From contig NZ_CP017480.1 of the NCBI RefSeq assembly GCF_001887595.1, positions 62,001 to 126,000 of the forward strand: a stretch of 64,000 bases of DNA. The letters are read 5' to 3'. Below, piece by piece: positions 20,774-32,441 of this stretch (positions are counted from its first letter, which is position 1; every line of letters starts with the position of its first letter). The notes under the pieces were generated by a model. The model was given only the letters and a program-made list of their open reading frames with translations. It ran no database searches and had not been told where the DNA came from. This stretch comes from Luteibacter rhizovicinus DSM 16549 (GTDB lineage Bacteria > Pseudomonadota > Gammaproteobacteria > Xanthomonadales > Rhodanobacteraceae). The translations under genes were made by a program, and so were the position numbers.

Positions 20774-21808
20774 ATGCAGCAGACGATGAGGGCGCTGGTC
20801 AAGCGCAAGCCCGAACAGGGCATCTGGATGGAAGAAGTGCCGGTACCGCAAGTCGGCCCGAACGAAGTCCTGATCAAGGTCGAGAAAACCGCCATTTGCG
20901 GTACCGACCTGCACATCTACAAGTGGGACGAGTGGTCCCAGCGCACGATCACGCCCGGCCTGACCATCGGCCACGAGTTCGTCGGTCGCGTCGTCGACAT
21001 GGGCCCCGGGGTCACCGGCTACAAGATCGGCGACCGCGTCTCGGCGGAAGGCCATATCGTCTGCGGTCATTGCCGTAATTGCCGCGCCGGTCGCCAGCAC
21101 CTGTGCCCGAACACCGTCGGCATCGGCGTGAACCGTAACGGTGCCTTCGCCGAATACATGACGATGCCCGCCTCGAACCTCTGGCCGATCCCGGACCAGA
21201 TCCCGTCCGAGCTGGCCGCCTTCTTCGACCCGTACGGCAATGCCGCGCATTGCGCGCTGGAATTCGACCTCATCGGTGAAGACGTGCTGATCACCGGCGC
21301 GGGCCCGATCGGTATCATCGCCGCGGGTATCGCCAAGCACATCGGCGCACGCAACGTCGTGGTAACCGACGTCAACGACTATCGCCTGAAGCTGGCCGCC
21401 GACATGGGTGCCACGCGCGTGGTCAACGTGGCGAACCAGTCGCTCAAGGATGTGGTCAAGGATCTGCACATCGAAGGCTTCGACGTCGGCCTGGAAATGA
21501 GCGGCAACCCGCGCGCCTTTGGCGACATGCTCGACTGCATGTACCACGGCGGCAAGATCGCCATGCTCGGCATCATGCCGCGTGGTGCCGGCATCGACTG
21601 GGACAAGGTCATCTTCAAGGGCCTCACGTTGCAGGGCATCTATGGCCGTCGCATGTACGAGACCTGGTACAAGATGACCCAGATGGTGCTGACCGGCTTT
21701 CCGTTGCAGAAGGTGCTCACGCATCAGATTGCCATCGACGACTTCCAGAAGGGCTTCGACCTGATGGACGCAGGTCAGTGCGGCAAGGTCGTCTGCTCCT
21801 GGACCTGA
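20774..21808 (+). CDS. tdh: L-threonine 3-dehydrogenase
   Basis: NAD-dependent oxidation of L-threonine to 2-amino-3-ketobutyrate, in the cytoplasm. Zinc medium-chain dehydrogenase of 344 aa: catalytic zinc motif [13 protein letters not shown], structural zinc cysteines in [15 protein letters not shown], and the Rossmann motif [15 protein letters not shown]. An in-frame ATG at 20786 gives an MRALVKRK start closer to E. coli Tdh, so the true start could be either. The second pathway enzyme, kbl, lies on the same strand 3.8 kb downstream, after a large DUF748 gene. Confidence 0.96.
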   Translation: MQQTMRALVKRKPEQGIWMEEVPVPQVGPNEVLIKVEKTAICGTDLHIYKWDEWSQRTITPGLTIGHEFVGRVVDMGPGVTGYKIGDRVSAEGHIVCGHCRNCRAGRQHLCPNTVGIGVNRNGAFAEYMTMPASNLWPIPDQIPSELAAFFDPYGNAAHCALEFDLIGEDVLITGAGPIGIIAAGIAKHIGARNVVVTDVNDYRLKLAADMGATRVVNVANQSLKDVVKDLHIEGFDVGLEMSGNPRAFGDMLDCMYHGGKIAMLGIMPRGAGIDWDKVIFKGLTLQGIYGRRMYETWYKMTQMVLTGFPLQKVLTHQIAIDDFQKGFDLMDAGQCGKVVCSWT

Positions 21809-21893
21809 GTCAACAGGGTCGATGACCCCCGCCCACGCGTGCCTCCGACGAGTACACTTCGCGTCGGGGGCAACGCGTTAAAGGGGCGGAAGT

Positions 21894-24800
21894 ATGGACA
21901 CTCGCAAGGCGTGGCGGAACATCCGCTGGGACAAGGGTCGCGATCAGGCCCTGGCCGTCTATCGGTCTCGCCGCGGGCGGCGTATCGGACTCGGCTTCCT
22001 CATCGCCATCGTCGTGTTCGGCCTGCTGGGCTTCCTGGCGGCGCCGTCGATCATTCGCTCGCAAATCGCCTCGCGCGCCAGCACGGCACTCGGCCGTCCG
22101 GTCACCGTAGGCGATGTCAGCCTCAACCCGTTTACCCTGAAGCTGGTCGTCGAACACCTGCACATCGGCGAGCCGGATGGTCATGCCGCCTTTGTCGACG
22201 TCGACCGCCTGACCGCCAACGCGTCGTGGGCGTCGCTGTTCCGCGCGGCGCCGATCCTCGACGAACTACGCATCGACAGCCCGCGCGTGCGCATCCGGCG
22301 GACGGCGCCGCAGCGCTTCAACTTCACCGACATCCTCGAACGCCTGGCGAGCAAGCCGGCGGCGCCAGACACGGGTCCGGCTCGCTTCGCCGTGTCCAAT
22401 ATTGCGCTGCACGGTGGCCAGATCGATTTCGACGATCGCGTGCTCGACGCGACGCACCGCGTCGATCACCTCGAACTCGGCATTCCTTTCATCGCCAGCC
22501 TGCCCAGCGACACCGATATCTTCGTGCAGCCACTCCTGGCGATGAACGTCGACGGCAGTCCACTGAAAGCCCAGGGACAGACGAAGCCTTTCGCCAGCAG
22601 CCGCGAATCCTCGATCACCTTCCGCTTCGATCGCCTGGACCTTGCCCGCTACGTCGGCTTCGCGCCCACCCCGCTGCCCGTCGCCGTGCCCAGCGGCAAG
22701 CTGACCGGCGTACTGGCCCTGCATTTCGTCATGGCCGAAGCGCACCCCAGCATCCGTCTCAACGGCCGGCTGGCGCTCGACGACCTCAAAGTCACCGGCA
22801 AGGATGGTTCGGCCCTGCTCGACCTGGGCCATGGCGATGCCGAGCTGACCGTGCTCGAGCCACTCACCTCCCGGTATCGCCTTGGCGCGGTGACGCTCGA
22901 ACGCGCGTCCGTTCGCTATGCCGTTCTCCCGGGTGGAAAGAGCAATTTCGATGCATTGACGGCAACGGGACCAACGGCGAACGCGCCTCCTGCCGATGCG
23001 AAGGCCGCGCCGTTGGACGTGCGCATCGACAGCCTCACGTTGAAGGATTCGCATATCGCGTATGCCGACCTCGCCGCGTCGTCGCCGGCGCATCTCGATC
23101 TCGAGCACCTGCAGGGCACCCTGCGTGGACTTAGCACGGTGAAGGCACGAGCGGCCACGCTGGACGTATCGGCACGGATGGCGGGTGGCTCGGTGTCCAC
23201 CCAGGGCAGCGTCGATCTCCCCGCCGGCCACTACACCGGCAAGCTCGCCCTCAAGGAGGTTTCCCTGCCGGCCTTGATGCCGTTGGTGCCGCCTCTTCTC
23301 AATGCCGACATCACCGGCGGCAAGATCGACGCGGAAGGTACGCTGGCACTCGGCTGGAGCGAGAGCACAACGCTTCGCCTCACGAACACCAAGGCACGCC
23401 TCGATGGCTTCACGCTGGTGCCGCGTGGTGGCCGCGCATCGCCAGTCACCTGGACATCGCTGTCGGCGGGAATTGCCCTGATCGATCTCGCCAGCCGCGA
23501 AGCCCGCGTGGACGAGGTGCTCCTGGGCGGCCTTGGCCTCGACTTGCAGCGACTGGCAAACGGCAATGTCGACCTGGCGAGCGTGATGCCGCCCTCGGCA
23601 TCGGCCGCGCACCCCGCCGGCTCGGACTGGCACTGGAGCGTCGCCCACCTCGGACTCAACGATGGCAAGCTCACCTTGCGCGACGCGAAAGCGCCGGGCA
23701 AGCGCAACACCGTGACGATGAACGCGACCGCGTTCGGCATCGACGGTCTATCCGACAACCTGCACCAGCCGCTAAAACTCGACCTCAAGGGTTCGCTCGG
23801 CGACGGAGCCTTCGCCGTCACCGGCACGGTCCGTCCCGATCCGCTCGATGCGGACCTGACGATCCAGACCACTCGCATCGATGTGGCCCCGCTGCAGAAC
23901 CTGGTGACCGTGCCCCTCAACGTACGCGTGGGCAGCGGCCTGCTCAGTCTCGACGGCCAGGTGCGCTACGCCGCGCAGAAGGACACGGCGCGCATCGGCT
24001 ATCGCGGACGCGCGACGCTGGGTCGTGTCCGCGTGCTGGATAAGGTGACCAACGACGACTTCCTTCGCTGGACCTCACTCAGCGCCAGCAACATGGTGGT
24101 CGACCTCGGCCAGGGTGTACCACGCGTGGCGATCGGCGGCCTGGCGCTCGACGATTTCTACGCCCGCGTCATCATCAATGCGACGGGACGTCTCAACCTG
24201 CAGGATGTGATCGCCAGCCCGGAAGCGCCGGGCGCCGTGTCCGTCACCCAGGCCCAGGCCAATCCGGCACCGGCCGTCGCACCGGCCGCCGTGCCCGCCG
24301 CCAGTGGGCCCGACGCCGACATACGCATCGGACAGATCACCCTGAGCCGTGGCCAGCTGAATTACACGGACAACTTCATCAAGCCGAACTACACCGCCGA
24401 CGTCACCCAACTCACCGGCAAGATCGGCGCGTTCGGAACGGCAGGAAATGCACCGCCCGCCGAGCTGACCCTGCAGGGCCAGTTGGACAGCAACGCGCCA
24501 GTGGACATCGAGGGCACGATCAACCCACTCGCACCGGTCGCCTTCCTCGACATCACGGCCAAGGCCGAGGGCATCCAGCTCACCAACCTCTCGCCTTATT
24601 CCGGCAAATACGCCGGCTACCCGATCAGCAGCGGGCGGCTCAACGTCGATGTGCATTACACGCTCGACCAGCGCAAGTTGAGCGCGGACAACCACATCTT
24701 CATCGACCAGCTGACTTTCGGCGACCGCATCGAGGGCCCCGGCATCAGTCACCTCCCGGTCAAGCTGGCCGTGGCACTACTCAGGGACAGCCAGGGACGG

Positions 24801-25481
24801 ATCGACGTCCATGTGCCCGTATCCGGCTCGCTCGACGACCCGCACTTCAGCGTCGGCGGACTGGTATGGCGCGCCATCGGCAACCTCATCGTCAAGGCGG
24901 TGACCTCGCCGTTCCGTCTTCTGGCCTCCATCGGAGGTGGCCGCGAGGACCTCGGTTACGTCGAGTTCGCCCCCGGCTCGGACGTGCTCGACGCGGCAGC
25001 CCAGGACAAGCTCGGCCAGATCGTCAAGGTACTCGGTGACAAGCCGTCGGTCAGTCTCGACATTATCGGGCGCATCGATCCGGCCAAGGATGAGTCGGGC
25101 CTGCGCAAGGTAATGGTCGAAGATCTCATTCACAAAGAGCAGGTGAGCGCCAAGGGCGACGACGCGACGGCGCCGACCGCCGACGAGCAGGACAAGTACC
25201 TCGAGCGCGCTTATCGTCACGCCGACTTCCCCAAGCCGAAGAATGTGATCGGCCTGACCAAATCGCAGCCGCCGGAAGAAATGCGCACGTTGATGGAGAC
25301 GAACATGCCCGTCGACGCGGATGCCTTGCGGCACCTGGCCGAACGGCGCGCCAACGCGGTCCGCCAATGGCTGCAGGGGAAGGTCGACGACAAACGACTG
25401 TTCGTTCAGGCGCCGAAGCTCGACCCGAAAGGGATCGACGACGCCGGAAAGACCACCCGCGTGGATTTCGGCCTTCACTGA
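21894..25481 (+). CDS. Large DUF748/AsmA-like envelope protein
   Basis: 1195-aa protein, N-terminally anchored (helix near residues 34-55) with the rest predicted periplasmic. Long beta-rich repeats typical of AsmA/TamB-type bridge proteins are visible ([19 protein letters not shown] near the start is the classic AsmA-like opening). A C-terminal part near residue 1020 ([14 protein letters not shown]) and [11 protein letters not shown] near residue 1153 resemble the OmpA-like end of DUF748 members. By family, probably involved in lipid transport or outer-membrane integrity. Occupies the gap between tdh and kbl. Confidence 0.85.
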   Translation: MDTRKAWRNIRWDKGRDQALAVYRSRRGRRIGLGFLIAIVVFGLLGFLAAPSIIRSQIASRASTALGRPVTVGDVSLNPFTLKLVVEHLHIGEPDGHAAFVDVDRLTANASWASLFRAAPILDELRIDSPRVRIRRTAPQRFNFTDILERLASKPAAPDTGPARFAVSNIALHGGQIDFDDRVLDATHRVDHLELGIPFIASLPSDTDIFVQPLLAMNVDGSPLKAQGQTKPFASSRESSITFRFDRLDLARYVGFAPTPLPVAVPSGKLTGVLALHFVMAEAHPSIRLNGRLALDDLKVTGKDGSALLDLGHGDAELTVLEPLTSRYRLGAVTLERASVRYAVLPGGKSNFDALTATGPTANAPPADAKAAPLDVRIDSLTLKDSHIAYADLAASSPAHLDLEHLQGTLRGLSTVKARAATLDVSARMAGGSVSTQGSVDLPAGHYTGKLALKEVSLPALMPLVPPLLNADITGGKIDAEGTLALGWSESTTLRLTNTKARLDGFTLVPRGGRASPVTWTSLSAGIALIDLASREARVDEVLLGGLGLDLQRLANGNVDLASVMPPSASAAHPAGSDWHWSVAHLGLNDGKLTLRDAKAPGKRNTVTMNATAFGIDGLSDNLHQPLKLDLKGSLGDGAFAVTGTVRPDPLDADLTIQTTRIDVAPLQNLVTVPLNVRVGSGLLSLDGQVRYAAQKDTARIGYRGRATLGRVRVLDKVTNDDFLRWTSLSASNMVVDLGQGVPRVAIGGLALDDFYARVIINATGRLNLQDVIASPEAPGAVSVTQAQANPAPAVAPAAVPAASGPDADIRIGQITLSRGQLNYTDNFIKPNYTADVTQLTGKIGAFGTAGNAPPAELTLQGQLDSNAPVDIEGTINPLAPVAFLDITAKAEGIQLTNLSPYSGKYAGYPISSGRLNVDVHYTLDQRKLSADNHIFIDQLTFGDRIEGPGISHLPVKLAVALLRDSQGRIDVHVPVSGSLDDPHFSVGGLVWRAIGNLIVKAVTSPFRLLASIGGGREDLGYVEFAPGSDVLDAAAQDKLGQIVKVLGDKPSVSLDIIGRIDPAKDESGLRKVMVEDLIHKEQVSAKGDDATAPTADEQDKYLERAYRHADFPKPKNVIGLTKSQPPEEMRTLMETNMPVDADALRHLAERRANAVRQWLQGKVDDKRLFVQAPKLDPKGIDDAGKTTRVDFGLH

Positions 25482-25560
25482 CACAGCCGCTGGAATGGCG
25501 GGTTTTCTCAAGGGGCGGGAGGCCTCACAATTGAGAATTCCTCCCACCGGACTTTCCACC

Positions 25561-26760
<1,200 letters not shown>

Positions 26761-26797
26761 GCGGTGGAGCCGCGTCGGCGGCGATGGGGTGCAAACC

Positions 26798-27568
26798 TTA
26801 CCGCCGCCGTAGCGACGCGACCTCGGCTTCCGTCAGGTGCCGCCACTGCCCCTTCGCCAGCTCGCCCAGCACCAGATCGCCGATCGCCGTACGAAGCAGA
26901 CGTCGAACCTCGAAGCCGAGCGCGGCCAGCAGACGGCGGATATGCCGGTTGCGTCCTTCGTCGAGCGTCACCTCCAGCCAGGCGTTGCGCTCACCCTGAC
27001 GTAGCAGCGAGACCGCCGTCGCGCGCAAGGCCTCTCCCTCATCGACAACGCCCTCGAGCATGGCGGCAACCGTTCCCTCATCGGGTCGGCCGTCGACCTG
27101 CACATGATAGGTCTTGGCCACGTGCGTGGCAGGCTCGGTAATGCCCGCGGCCCATACCGTGTCGTTGCTCAGCAACAGCAGGCCTTCGCTCGCTTTGTCG
27201 AGCCGGCCAACCGGCCCCAGCCAGGGTAGTGCCGCGCCCTCGAGCAACGAGTAAACCGTATCGCGCCCCTGCTCGTCCGATGCCGTGACGACCACGCCAC
27301 GCGGCTTGTTCATGGCGATATAGACGGGTGCTGCCGACGTCGTGCCGGCACCGTCGAGTTCGATGCGCTCATGTCCGGCGATCGGGAACTCCGGGTCGCG
27401 AACGATCTTGCCATCCACACGGACCCTGCCCTCGCGGGCCAGCTTTTCACCCTGGCTACGCGAGCAGATGCCGCGCTTGGAAAGCACGCGGGCGAGACCG
27501 AAGACGGGTGTCGAGGGACGGCGTAGCCGGGGACCGGACGCGCGGGGAGGCTGGCGAGACATCGGCAT
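26798..27568 (-). CDS. RsuA/RluB-family pseudouridine synthase
   Basis: Isomerises uridine to pseudouridine in rRNA. About 256 aa: N-terminal S4 RNA-binding domain (LARVLSKRGICSRSQGEKLAREGRVRVDG), then the catalytic domain with GRLDKASEGLLLLSND carrying the catalytic Asp, and the C-terminal GRNRHIRRLLAALGFEV. ATG at 27568 or 27562 are both plausible. RluB-, RluE- or RluF-type activity is not distinguishable here; the S4 domain argues against RluE. Confidence 0.88.
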   Translation of the reverse strand: MPMSRQPPRASGPRLRRPSTPVFGLARVLSKRGICSRSQGEKLAREGRVRVDGKIVRDPEFPIAGHERIELDGAGTTSAAPVYIAMNKPRGVVVTASDEQGRDTVYSLLEGAALPWLGPVGRLDKASEGLLLLSNDTVWAAGITEPATHVAKTYHVQVDGRPDEGTVAAMLEGVVDEGEALRATAVSLLRQGERNAWLEVTLDEGRNRHIRRLLAALGFEVRRLLRTAIGDLVLGELAKGQWRHLTEAEVASLRRR

Positions 27569-27581
27569 AGGATATCGCACA

Positions 27582-27614
27582 CAAAAAAAACGGCATGCCG
27601 GAGCACGCCGTTTC
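27582..27614 (-). terminator. Rho-independent terminator after the NlpC/P60 gene
   Basis: On the minus strand, AAACGGCGTGC and GCATGCCGTTT pair around the loop TCCG, followed by a run of eight T. It lies between the NlpC/P60 stop (27640) and the pseudouridine synthase start. Confidence 0.85.
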
Positions 27615-27639
27615 GGAAATAGTCGTTGAAGGGCTTCCG

Positions 27640-28356
27640 TCAGATCTTTGCGATGCCTTCGGGACGCTTGGCGCCGACGAAGTGCTGGGCCCAGTAGGCC
27701 TCGTTGAGGCTATCCACGCGCACCGTCTTGCCTGCCGACGGGGAGTGGATGAATTGACCGTTGTCGATATAGATGCCGACGTGCGAGATGGCCCTGCCGC
27801 GAGTGCGGAAGAACACCAGGTCACCCGTCTTCATCTCGTTGCGCTTGACCTTCAGGCCGGCAAGGAACTGGCTGGCGGAGTTGGTCGGGAGGTCGAGGCC
27901 GATGCTGTGCATGAACACGTAGCGGACAAAGCCGCTGCAATCGAAGCCGGTGGACGGTGCACGGCCACCACGGTGGTAACGGATATCGCGGAGCTTCATG
28001 GCGAAGGCCAGGAGCGACTCGCGGGCATGACCGTCGACGTGACCGGCGAGCTTGGCGGTGGCGGCGGCGACGAGGCTGTCGTCATCGTCGTCGGCCTGGT
28101 TATCGGTGTCGGCGTCGCCGGCGGCGGAAGCGATCTGGGCAGCCGCCGGAGCCGGCGCCTTGGGCGCGGTCAGGGAGGCAAAGTCGGGAACCGTGGACTG
28201 GGCGAGCGCCGCGGCCGGGGCGAACACCGGCAGGTCAGTCAACAACAGCGAAGCGGACTGGTCGAGACCTTGCGAAGGCGTGACGGAATCGGCAAAGGCA
28301 GGTGTTACGGCAGCGATACTGGCTAACGCGAGAGCGGTCAGTCGCTTTAAAAGCAT
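27640..28356 (-). CDS. Exported NlpC/P60 (C40) peptidoglycan hydrolase
   Basis: Predicted periplasmic cell-wall endopeptidase of 238 aa. Signal peptide residues 1-22 (ends AFA). An Ala/Pro- and Asp-rich linker (residues about 60-100, with a DDDDD run) precedes the C-terminal catalytic domain: Cys in GFDCSGFVRYVF, His in ISHVGIYIDNG and a third polar position in FIHSPSAG. The arrangement fits Spr/MepS-type hydrolases. A long AT-rich leader (28357-28560) lies upstream. Confidence 0.9.
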   Translation of the reverse strand: MLLKRLTALALASIAAVTPAFADSVTPSQGLDQSASLLLTDLPVFAPAAALAQSTVPDFASLTAPKAPAPAAAQIASAAGDADTDNQADDDDDSLVAAATAKLAGHVDGHARESLLAFAMKLRDIRYHRGGRAPSTGFDCSGFVRYVFMHSIGLDLPTNSASQFLAGLKVKRNEMKTGDLVFFRTRGRAISHVGIYIDNGQFIHSPSAGKTVRVDSLNEAYWAQHFVGAKRPEGIAKI

Positions 28357-28622
28357 GAGCGAGAAGGCCTTTTCATCGGAAAGTTAAGCCGCCAACGTGT
28401 GGGACGACCGTGAACGAGCAGTGAAGTTAGCAAACCCCATCCTGATAGTTGTTGGCATAAAGTTAAAAAATGCCATTCCTAGGAAATATTCAGAGAAGTC
28501 GCAGGAAACTGCGGGCTGCGAGACGGAATTCTGAATGGATATAAGGAGTTGCTTTCACATTTGTGACCAGGCTCGGGAGTCGTCACGACAGCCGAACCCG
28601 TCATAGCCCTTGGTGGACACCG
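28357..28622. other. AT-rich intergenic region between NlpC/P60 gene and yggS
   Basis: The stretch is clearly more AT-rich than its surroundings (for example TAAAGTTAAAAAATGCC at 28459-28475) and should hold the promoter of the minus-strand hydrolase gene. No convincing -35/-10 pair, repeat or RNA gene was identified. AAGGAG at 28542 is not followed by a credible start and open frame on the plus strand. Confidence 0.4.
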
Positions 28623-29327
28623 CTAAGGCTTGTAGGTCCTTGTCCCGAAGATGGCACTGCCGATTCGCACTTCGGTACTGCCCTCACTAATCGCCAGGGC
28701 GAAATCGCCACTCATGCCCATCGACAATCGTTCGAGCGGAAATCCGGCCTCCCGGCACCTGTTACGCCACTGATACAGGGTCCGAAAACAGCCCCGCACG
28801 ACTGCCTCGTCGTCGGAAGCCTCGGCCAGGGTCATGAGCCCGCGCACCCGCAGCGATGAAAAGGCGCTCATCTGCCCGAGGAAAGCCGGCAAGGCGTCGG
28901 GGTCGAGGCCAAACTTGGTCTCTTCGCGCGACGTCTTCAGCTGGATCAGCACGTCGATGCCCCTGCCCTGGGTCTGCAGGGCTTTATCCAGGGCGACGGC
29001 AAGGTCGAGCCGATCGAGGGACTGGACCTCGCTCGCGATAGCCGCCACCGCCTTGGCCTTGTTCGTCTGCAGGTGACCGATGACCACCCACGCGAGCGCC
29101 TCGTCGGCCAGGGCGGCGGACTTGGCCTGGATCTCCTGCACCTTGTTCTCGCCGAAGCGGCGCAGACCCAGGCCGACCGCCTCGCGGACCACCTGGGCAT
29201 CGAACGTCTTGCTCACCGGCAGCAGGGTGACCTCCGCCGGATCGCGTCCCGCCAGCACGCAGGCACCCCCGATCGCCGCGCGGACGGCCGCCAGACGACC
29301 GCCAAGCGTGCCGGGATCGATGGTCAT
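28623..29327 (-). CDS. yggS: YggS family PLP homeostasis protein
   Basis: PLP-binding protein that buffers vitamin B6 and amino-acid pools; no clear catalytic reaction. 234 aa with PVSKTF carrying the PLP-binding Lys, FGENKVQEIQAK, and WVVIGHLQTNKAK, then LSMGMSGDFALAI near the C-terminus. The ATG overlaps the stop of the upstream M20 peptidase gene by four bases. Confidence 0.93.
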   Translation of the reverse strand: MTIDPGTLGGRLAAVRAAIGGACVLAGRDPAEVTLLPVSKTFDAQVVREAVGLGLRRFGENKVQEIQAKSAALADEALAWVVIGHLQTNKAKAVAAIASEVQSLDRLDLAVALDKALQTQGRGIDVLIQLKTSREETKFGLDPDALPAFLGQMSAFSSLRVRGLMTLAEASDDEAVVRGCFRTLYQWRNRCREAGFPLERLSMGMSGDFALAISEGSTEVRIGSAIFGTRTYKP

Positions 29328-30766
29328 GCCTTCACGGCTGCCTGGAAGTGGCGGGCGACCACGTCGGCGACCACCATGCTTACGCGCTTGCCCGTGGGGA
29401 TATGCAGGAACTCGTTAGGACCATGGGCGTTGGAGTGCGGACCAAGGACACCGGTGATGAGGAACTGCGCCTGGGGGAATTTCTCGCCGAGCATGCCCAT
29501 GAAGGGGATGCTGCCGCCCTCGCCCATGTACGCGGCAGGTGCGCCGAAGTAATGCTCTGAAGCTTTCGCCACCGCTTCCTCGAGCCAAGGCGAAAGCGCC
29601 GGTGCATTCCAGCCGCTGCCGTCCTTCTCGAGATCGAAGGTGACCTTGGCGCCATACGGCGGATCCTTCTCGAGCAACTGCTTGAGAAATTTGCCGGCGT
29701 CGGCGCCGGACAGCGTCGGCGGTACGCGCAGGCTGAGCTTCACCGCGGTCTTCGGGCGCAGCACGTTGCCCGCGCTGTCCAGCGCAGGCATGCCGCCCAC
29801 GCCGGTCACGGCCAGCTGCGGACGCCAGGTGCGGTTGAGCACGAGCTCCGCAAGATCGTCGGTCACCGGCTTCATGCCGTCGACAAACGGGAACTTGTCG
29901 TAAATGTCGTTACCCAGCACTTCGGCGGAACGGCGCGCCTGATCGACGCGCTGCGCCGGGATGTCGACGTACAACTCAGGCGGCACGATGGCACCCGTCT
30001 GCGGGTTCTCCAGGCGGCTCAGCAGGTCGCGCAGGATGCGGAAGCTGGATGGCACCACACCGGACGCGTCACCCGAATGCACGCCCTCTTCGAGCACCTG
30101 GACAGTCAGGTTGCCGCCGGTCATGCCACGCAGGGAGGTGGTCAGCCACAGCTGGTCGTAGTTGCCGCAGCCGGAGTCCAGACAGACCACCAGGGCCGGG
30201 TTGCCGATGCGCTCGGCGAGGTGATCGACGTAATACGGCAGGTCGTAGCTGCCCGATTCTTCGCAGGCCTCGATCATGATCACGCAACGCGCATGCGGCA
30301 CGCCCTGGTCACGGAGCGCCAGCAAGGCCGCAAGTGAGCCGAAGATGGCATAGCCGTCGTCCGCGCCGCCGCGACCGTAAAGCTTGTCGCCCTTGATCAC
30401 CGGCGTCCACGGACCGAGGTCCTCCGCCCAGCCCGTCATCTCCGGCTGCTTGTCCAGATGGCCGTAGAGCACGACGGTTTCATCCGTGCCCGCGCCCTGT
30501 GCGCCCTGCGCCGGCACGTCGATGTAGATCAGTGGCGTGCGGCCTTCCAGGCGCACCACCTCGAGCGAAGCACCTTCGAGGGAAGGCAGCTTGGAGCGTG
30601 CCCAGTTCTCCATGAGGGCGACGGCCTGATCCATGTAGCCGTGCTCGCGCCATTTCGTGTCGAACATCGGCGACTTGTTGGGGATGCGGATGTACTCGAC
30701 CAGCTGCGGGACGATTTCCGCGTCCCAGAGGCCGCTGACGAAGGAAGAAATGCGTGAGGTATCCAT
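29324..30766 (-). CDS. M20 family metallopeptidase (dipeptidase-like)
   Basis: Zinc exopeptidase, probably cytosolic, cleaving dipeptides or N-blocked amino acids. 480 aa from ATG 30766 (MDTSRIS). Metal and catalytic motifs: YGHLDKQPE (His, Asp), GRGGADDGYAIF (bridging Asp), ACEESGSYD (catalytic Glu plus metal ligand), LDSGCGNYDQLW, and a C-terminal His in NAHGPNEF. The carnosinase-like (CNDP) branch is the closest match by motif. The longer open frame upstream of 30766 is rejected as leader. Confidence 0.88.
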   Translation of the reverse strand: MDTSRISSFVSGLWDAEIVPQLVEYIRIPNKSPMFDTKWREHGYMDQAVALMENWARSKLPSLEGASLEVVRLEGRTPLIYIDVPAQGAQGAGTDETVVLYGHLDKQPEMTGWAEDLGPWTPVIKGDKLYGRGGADDGYAIFGSLAALLALRDQGVPHARCVIMIEACEESGSYDLPYYVDHLAERIGNPALVVCLDSGCGNYDQLWLTTSLRGMTGGNLTVQVLEEGVHSGDASGVVPSSFRILRDLLSRLENPQTGAIVPPELYVDIPAQRVDQARRSAEVLGNDIYDKFPFVDGMKPVTDDLAELVLNRTWRPQLAVTGVGGMPALDSAGNVLRPKTAVKLSLRVPPTLSGADAGKFLKQLLEKDPPYGAKVTFDLEKDGSGWNAPALSPWLEEAVAKASEHYFGAPAAYMGEGGSIPFMGMLGEKFPQAQFLITGVLGPHSNAHGPNEFLHIPTGKRVSMVVADVVARHFQAAVKA

Positions 30767-30964
30767 GGCGGGGAGGACTCGTGGGGTCAAAGAGCGATTG
30801 TAACAGCGGCTCATGAGCGTGCTTCGCTGACACCGGGTGGGCCCCCGGGGGGCCAGCGCCGCGCCCGGGGCGGACATCGACTGCGGCGTATCACCGGTTC
30901 GCCCGCGCCGGAAGGCCAGTCAGAGTGCTTCGGCGCGATCCGGCGCACCCCACCTGGAGCCTTC

Positions 30965-31291
30965 ATGAAACGTCTCATTCTCGCCCTCACCGCCCTGCTC
31001 GTCGCCCTGCCAGCCATGGCCGGCACGCCCGTCAACATCAACACGGCCGATGCCAACGCCCTCGCCCAGTCCCTCGATGGCGTCGGCCTCGCCAAGGCCC
31101 AGGCCATCATTGCCTGGCGCGAGGCCAACGGCGACTTCGACAGCGCCGACCAGCTCACCTCGGTCAAGGGCATCGGCCAGTCGCTGGTCGACCGGAATCG
31201 CGAATCCATCCTCGTCGACGGCGCCAAGCCGGCGAAAAAGAGCCGGCCCGCTCGCCCGGCCAAGGCCGCGAACGCAAACGCCGACGACTGA
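30965..31291 (+). CDS. Secreted helix-hairpin-helix protein, ComEA-like
   Basis: 108 aa. Signal peptide residues 1-19 (ends AMA), then a ComEA-type double helix-hairpin-helix (VNINTADANALAQ, GVGLAKAQAIIAWR, SVKGIGQSLVDR) that binds DNA backbone, and a Lys/Ala/Pro-rich basic tail. By family, periplasmic DNA binding in natural transformation. No other competence gene is near, so the role is inferred from the domain only. Confidence 0.88.
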   Translation: MKRLILALTALLVALPAMAGTPVNINTADANALAQSLDGVGLAKAQAIIAWREANGDFDSADQLTSVKGIGQSLVDRNRESILVDGAKPAKKSRPARPAKAANANADD

Positions 31292-31325
31292 GCCTCCACC
31301 CCCTTCCGTCGCCGGCCGAACGCGC

Positions 31326-31331
31326 TACACT
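31326..31331 (+). promoter_or_regulatory. Candidate -10 box TACACT for the SET-domain gene
   Basis: GCTACACTCG lies 62 bases before the ATG of the SET-domain gene. The same TACACT hexamer precedes three other genes in the window (21853, 49074 and 59317). No strong -35 is visible. Confidence 0.35.
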
Positions 31332-31393
31332 CGCGCCCCGTGCCGGCGGCGCTTTTTTCGCCCTGCCGGCGGGAACAGGGGCCTGATGATCCG

Positions 31394-31855
31394 ATGATCC
31401 TGCCGCGTTACCGCATCGCCGCTTCCGGGATTCCCGGCGCCGGCAAGGGCTTGTTCGTCGACGAAGCCGTCGACGCCGGACGCATCGTGACCGCGCCCGA
31501 TGCCATCGACCGTACGCATACCTGGGCCGAGATCCTCGCCACGCCCGCCCTGGCCGCCAATCAGTTCGCCGCGGCCCGCTGGTTCGAGGACCGCTACACC
31601 GTTTCACCCGACTGGCCGGACGAGTGCTACGTCAATCACAGCTTCGAGCCGACCGGAATCTGGCATCTGGGATTTATTTTTGCCTCGAAGAACCTTCCGC
31701 AAGGCACTGAAATTACGGTCGATTATCGCCATCTCCTTCCGCCAAATGAGAACGAGAGCTTTAACGACGCGGCAACTGGTGAGAAAATAACCGGCTTGTC
31801 CTGGCAGGACAGCCTCGCGCTAAGTACACGCGCCCTCGCCGCCCTGCTCGGCTGA
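31394..31855 (+). CDS. SET-domain protein
   Basis: 153 aa, consisting of little more than a SET fold: GIPGAGKGLFVDEAV (N-terminal strands), CYVNHSFEPT (the NHS pseudoknot motif) and EITVDYRHL (C-terminal Tyr). SET domains methylate lysine using SAM; bacterial substrates are poorly known. Post-SET cysteines are absent. GC drops within the second half (GGGATTTATTTTTGCC near 31670), unlike flanking genes, which may point to acquisition. Substrate not predictable. Confidence 0.75.
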   Translation: MILPRYRIAASGIPGAGKGLFVDEAVDAGRIVTAPDAIDRTHTWAEILATPALAANQFAAARWFEDRYTVSPDWPDECYVNHSFEPTGIWHLGFIFASKNLPQGTEITVDYRHLLPPNENESFNDAATGEKITGLSWQDSLALSTRALAALLG

Positions 31856-31871
31856 TTCCTTGGTCACTTCG

Positions 31872-32414
31872 ATGGCAATGTCCGATATCCCTGTTCTGGA
31901 AACGCCGCGCCTGCGGCTGACCGCCCTCACCGAACGCCACTTCGACGACTACGCGAAAATGCTCGCGGACGCCGAAAGCACGCGCTGGATCGGTGACGGC
32001 CAGCCTCTTGACCGCATGAACGCCTGGCGCTCGATGGCCATGTTGCTCGGCCACTGGGCCCTCCGTGGCTGTGGCATGTGGGCGATCGAACTGAAACAGA
32101 CCGGTGAGTTCATCGGCCGTGCCGGCCTGATGAAACCGGAAGGCTGGCCCGACCTCGAGCTCGGCTGGATGCTGAAGCCGGAGCACCGCCATCACGGTTA
32201 TGCCACGGAAGCGGGAGAGGCCATCCTCGCTTTCGCCTGGAACGAGATGCACGCGCAACGCGTCATCAGCCTCGTGCGCATCGGCAACGAAGCTTCCGAC
32301 CACGTCGCCGAACGCCTGGGTGGCGAGCACATCGACAACATCGATTTCCTCGGCGGTGCGACGCATCTGTTCGCCTACTACCCGCCGCACCGCGAAGTCC
32401 GCCGCGCGAGCTGA
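31872..32414 (+). CDS. GNAT N-acetyltransferase, RimJ/RimL-like
   Basis: About 180 aa acetyl-CoA-dependent acetyltransferase. Opening LETPRLRLTALTERHFDDY is characteristic of the RimJ/RimL branch; ELGWMLKPEHRHHGYATEAGEA carries the acetyl-CoA pyrophosphate loop. Start could be ATG 31872 or 31878. Substrate unknown (ribosomal protein N-terminus or small molecule). Confidence 0.85.
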   Translation: MAMSDIPVLETPRLRLTALTERHFDDYAKMLADAESTRWIGDGQPLDRMNAWRSMAMLLGHWALRGCGMWAIELKQTGEFIGRAGLMKPEGWPDLELGWMLKPEHRHHGYATEAGEAILAFAWNEMHAQRVISLVRIGNEASDHVAERLGGEHIDNIDFLGGATHLFAYYPPHREVRRAS

Positions 32415-32441
32415 TCGCTCGCACGGCGCAGACGCCGGGCA

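Noticed and set aside
28563..28859. A possible plus-strand small gene after AAGGAG
   Set aside because: Spacing to the GTG is too long, and most of the frame is antisense to yggS with no protein-like features.
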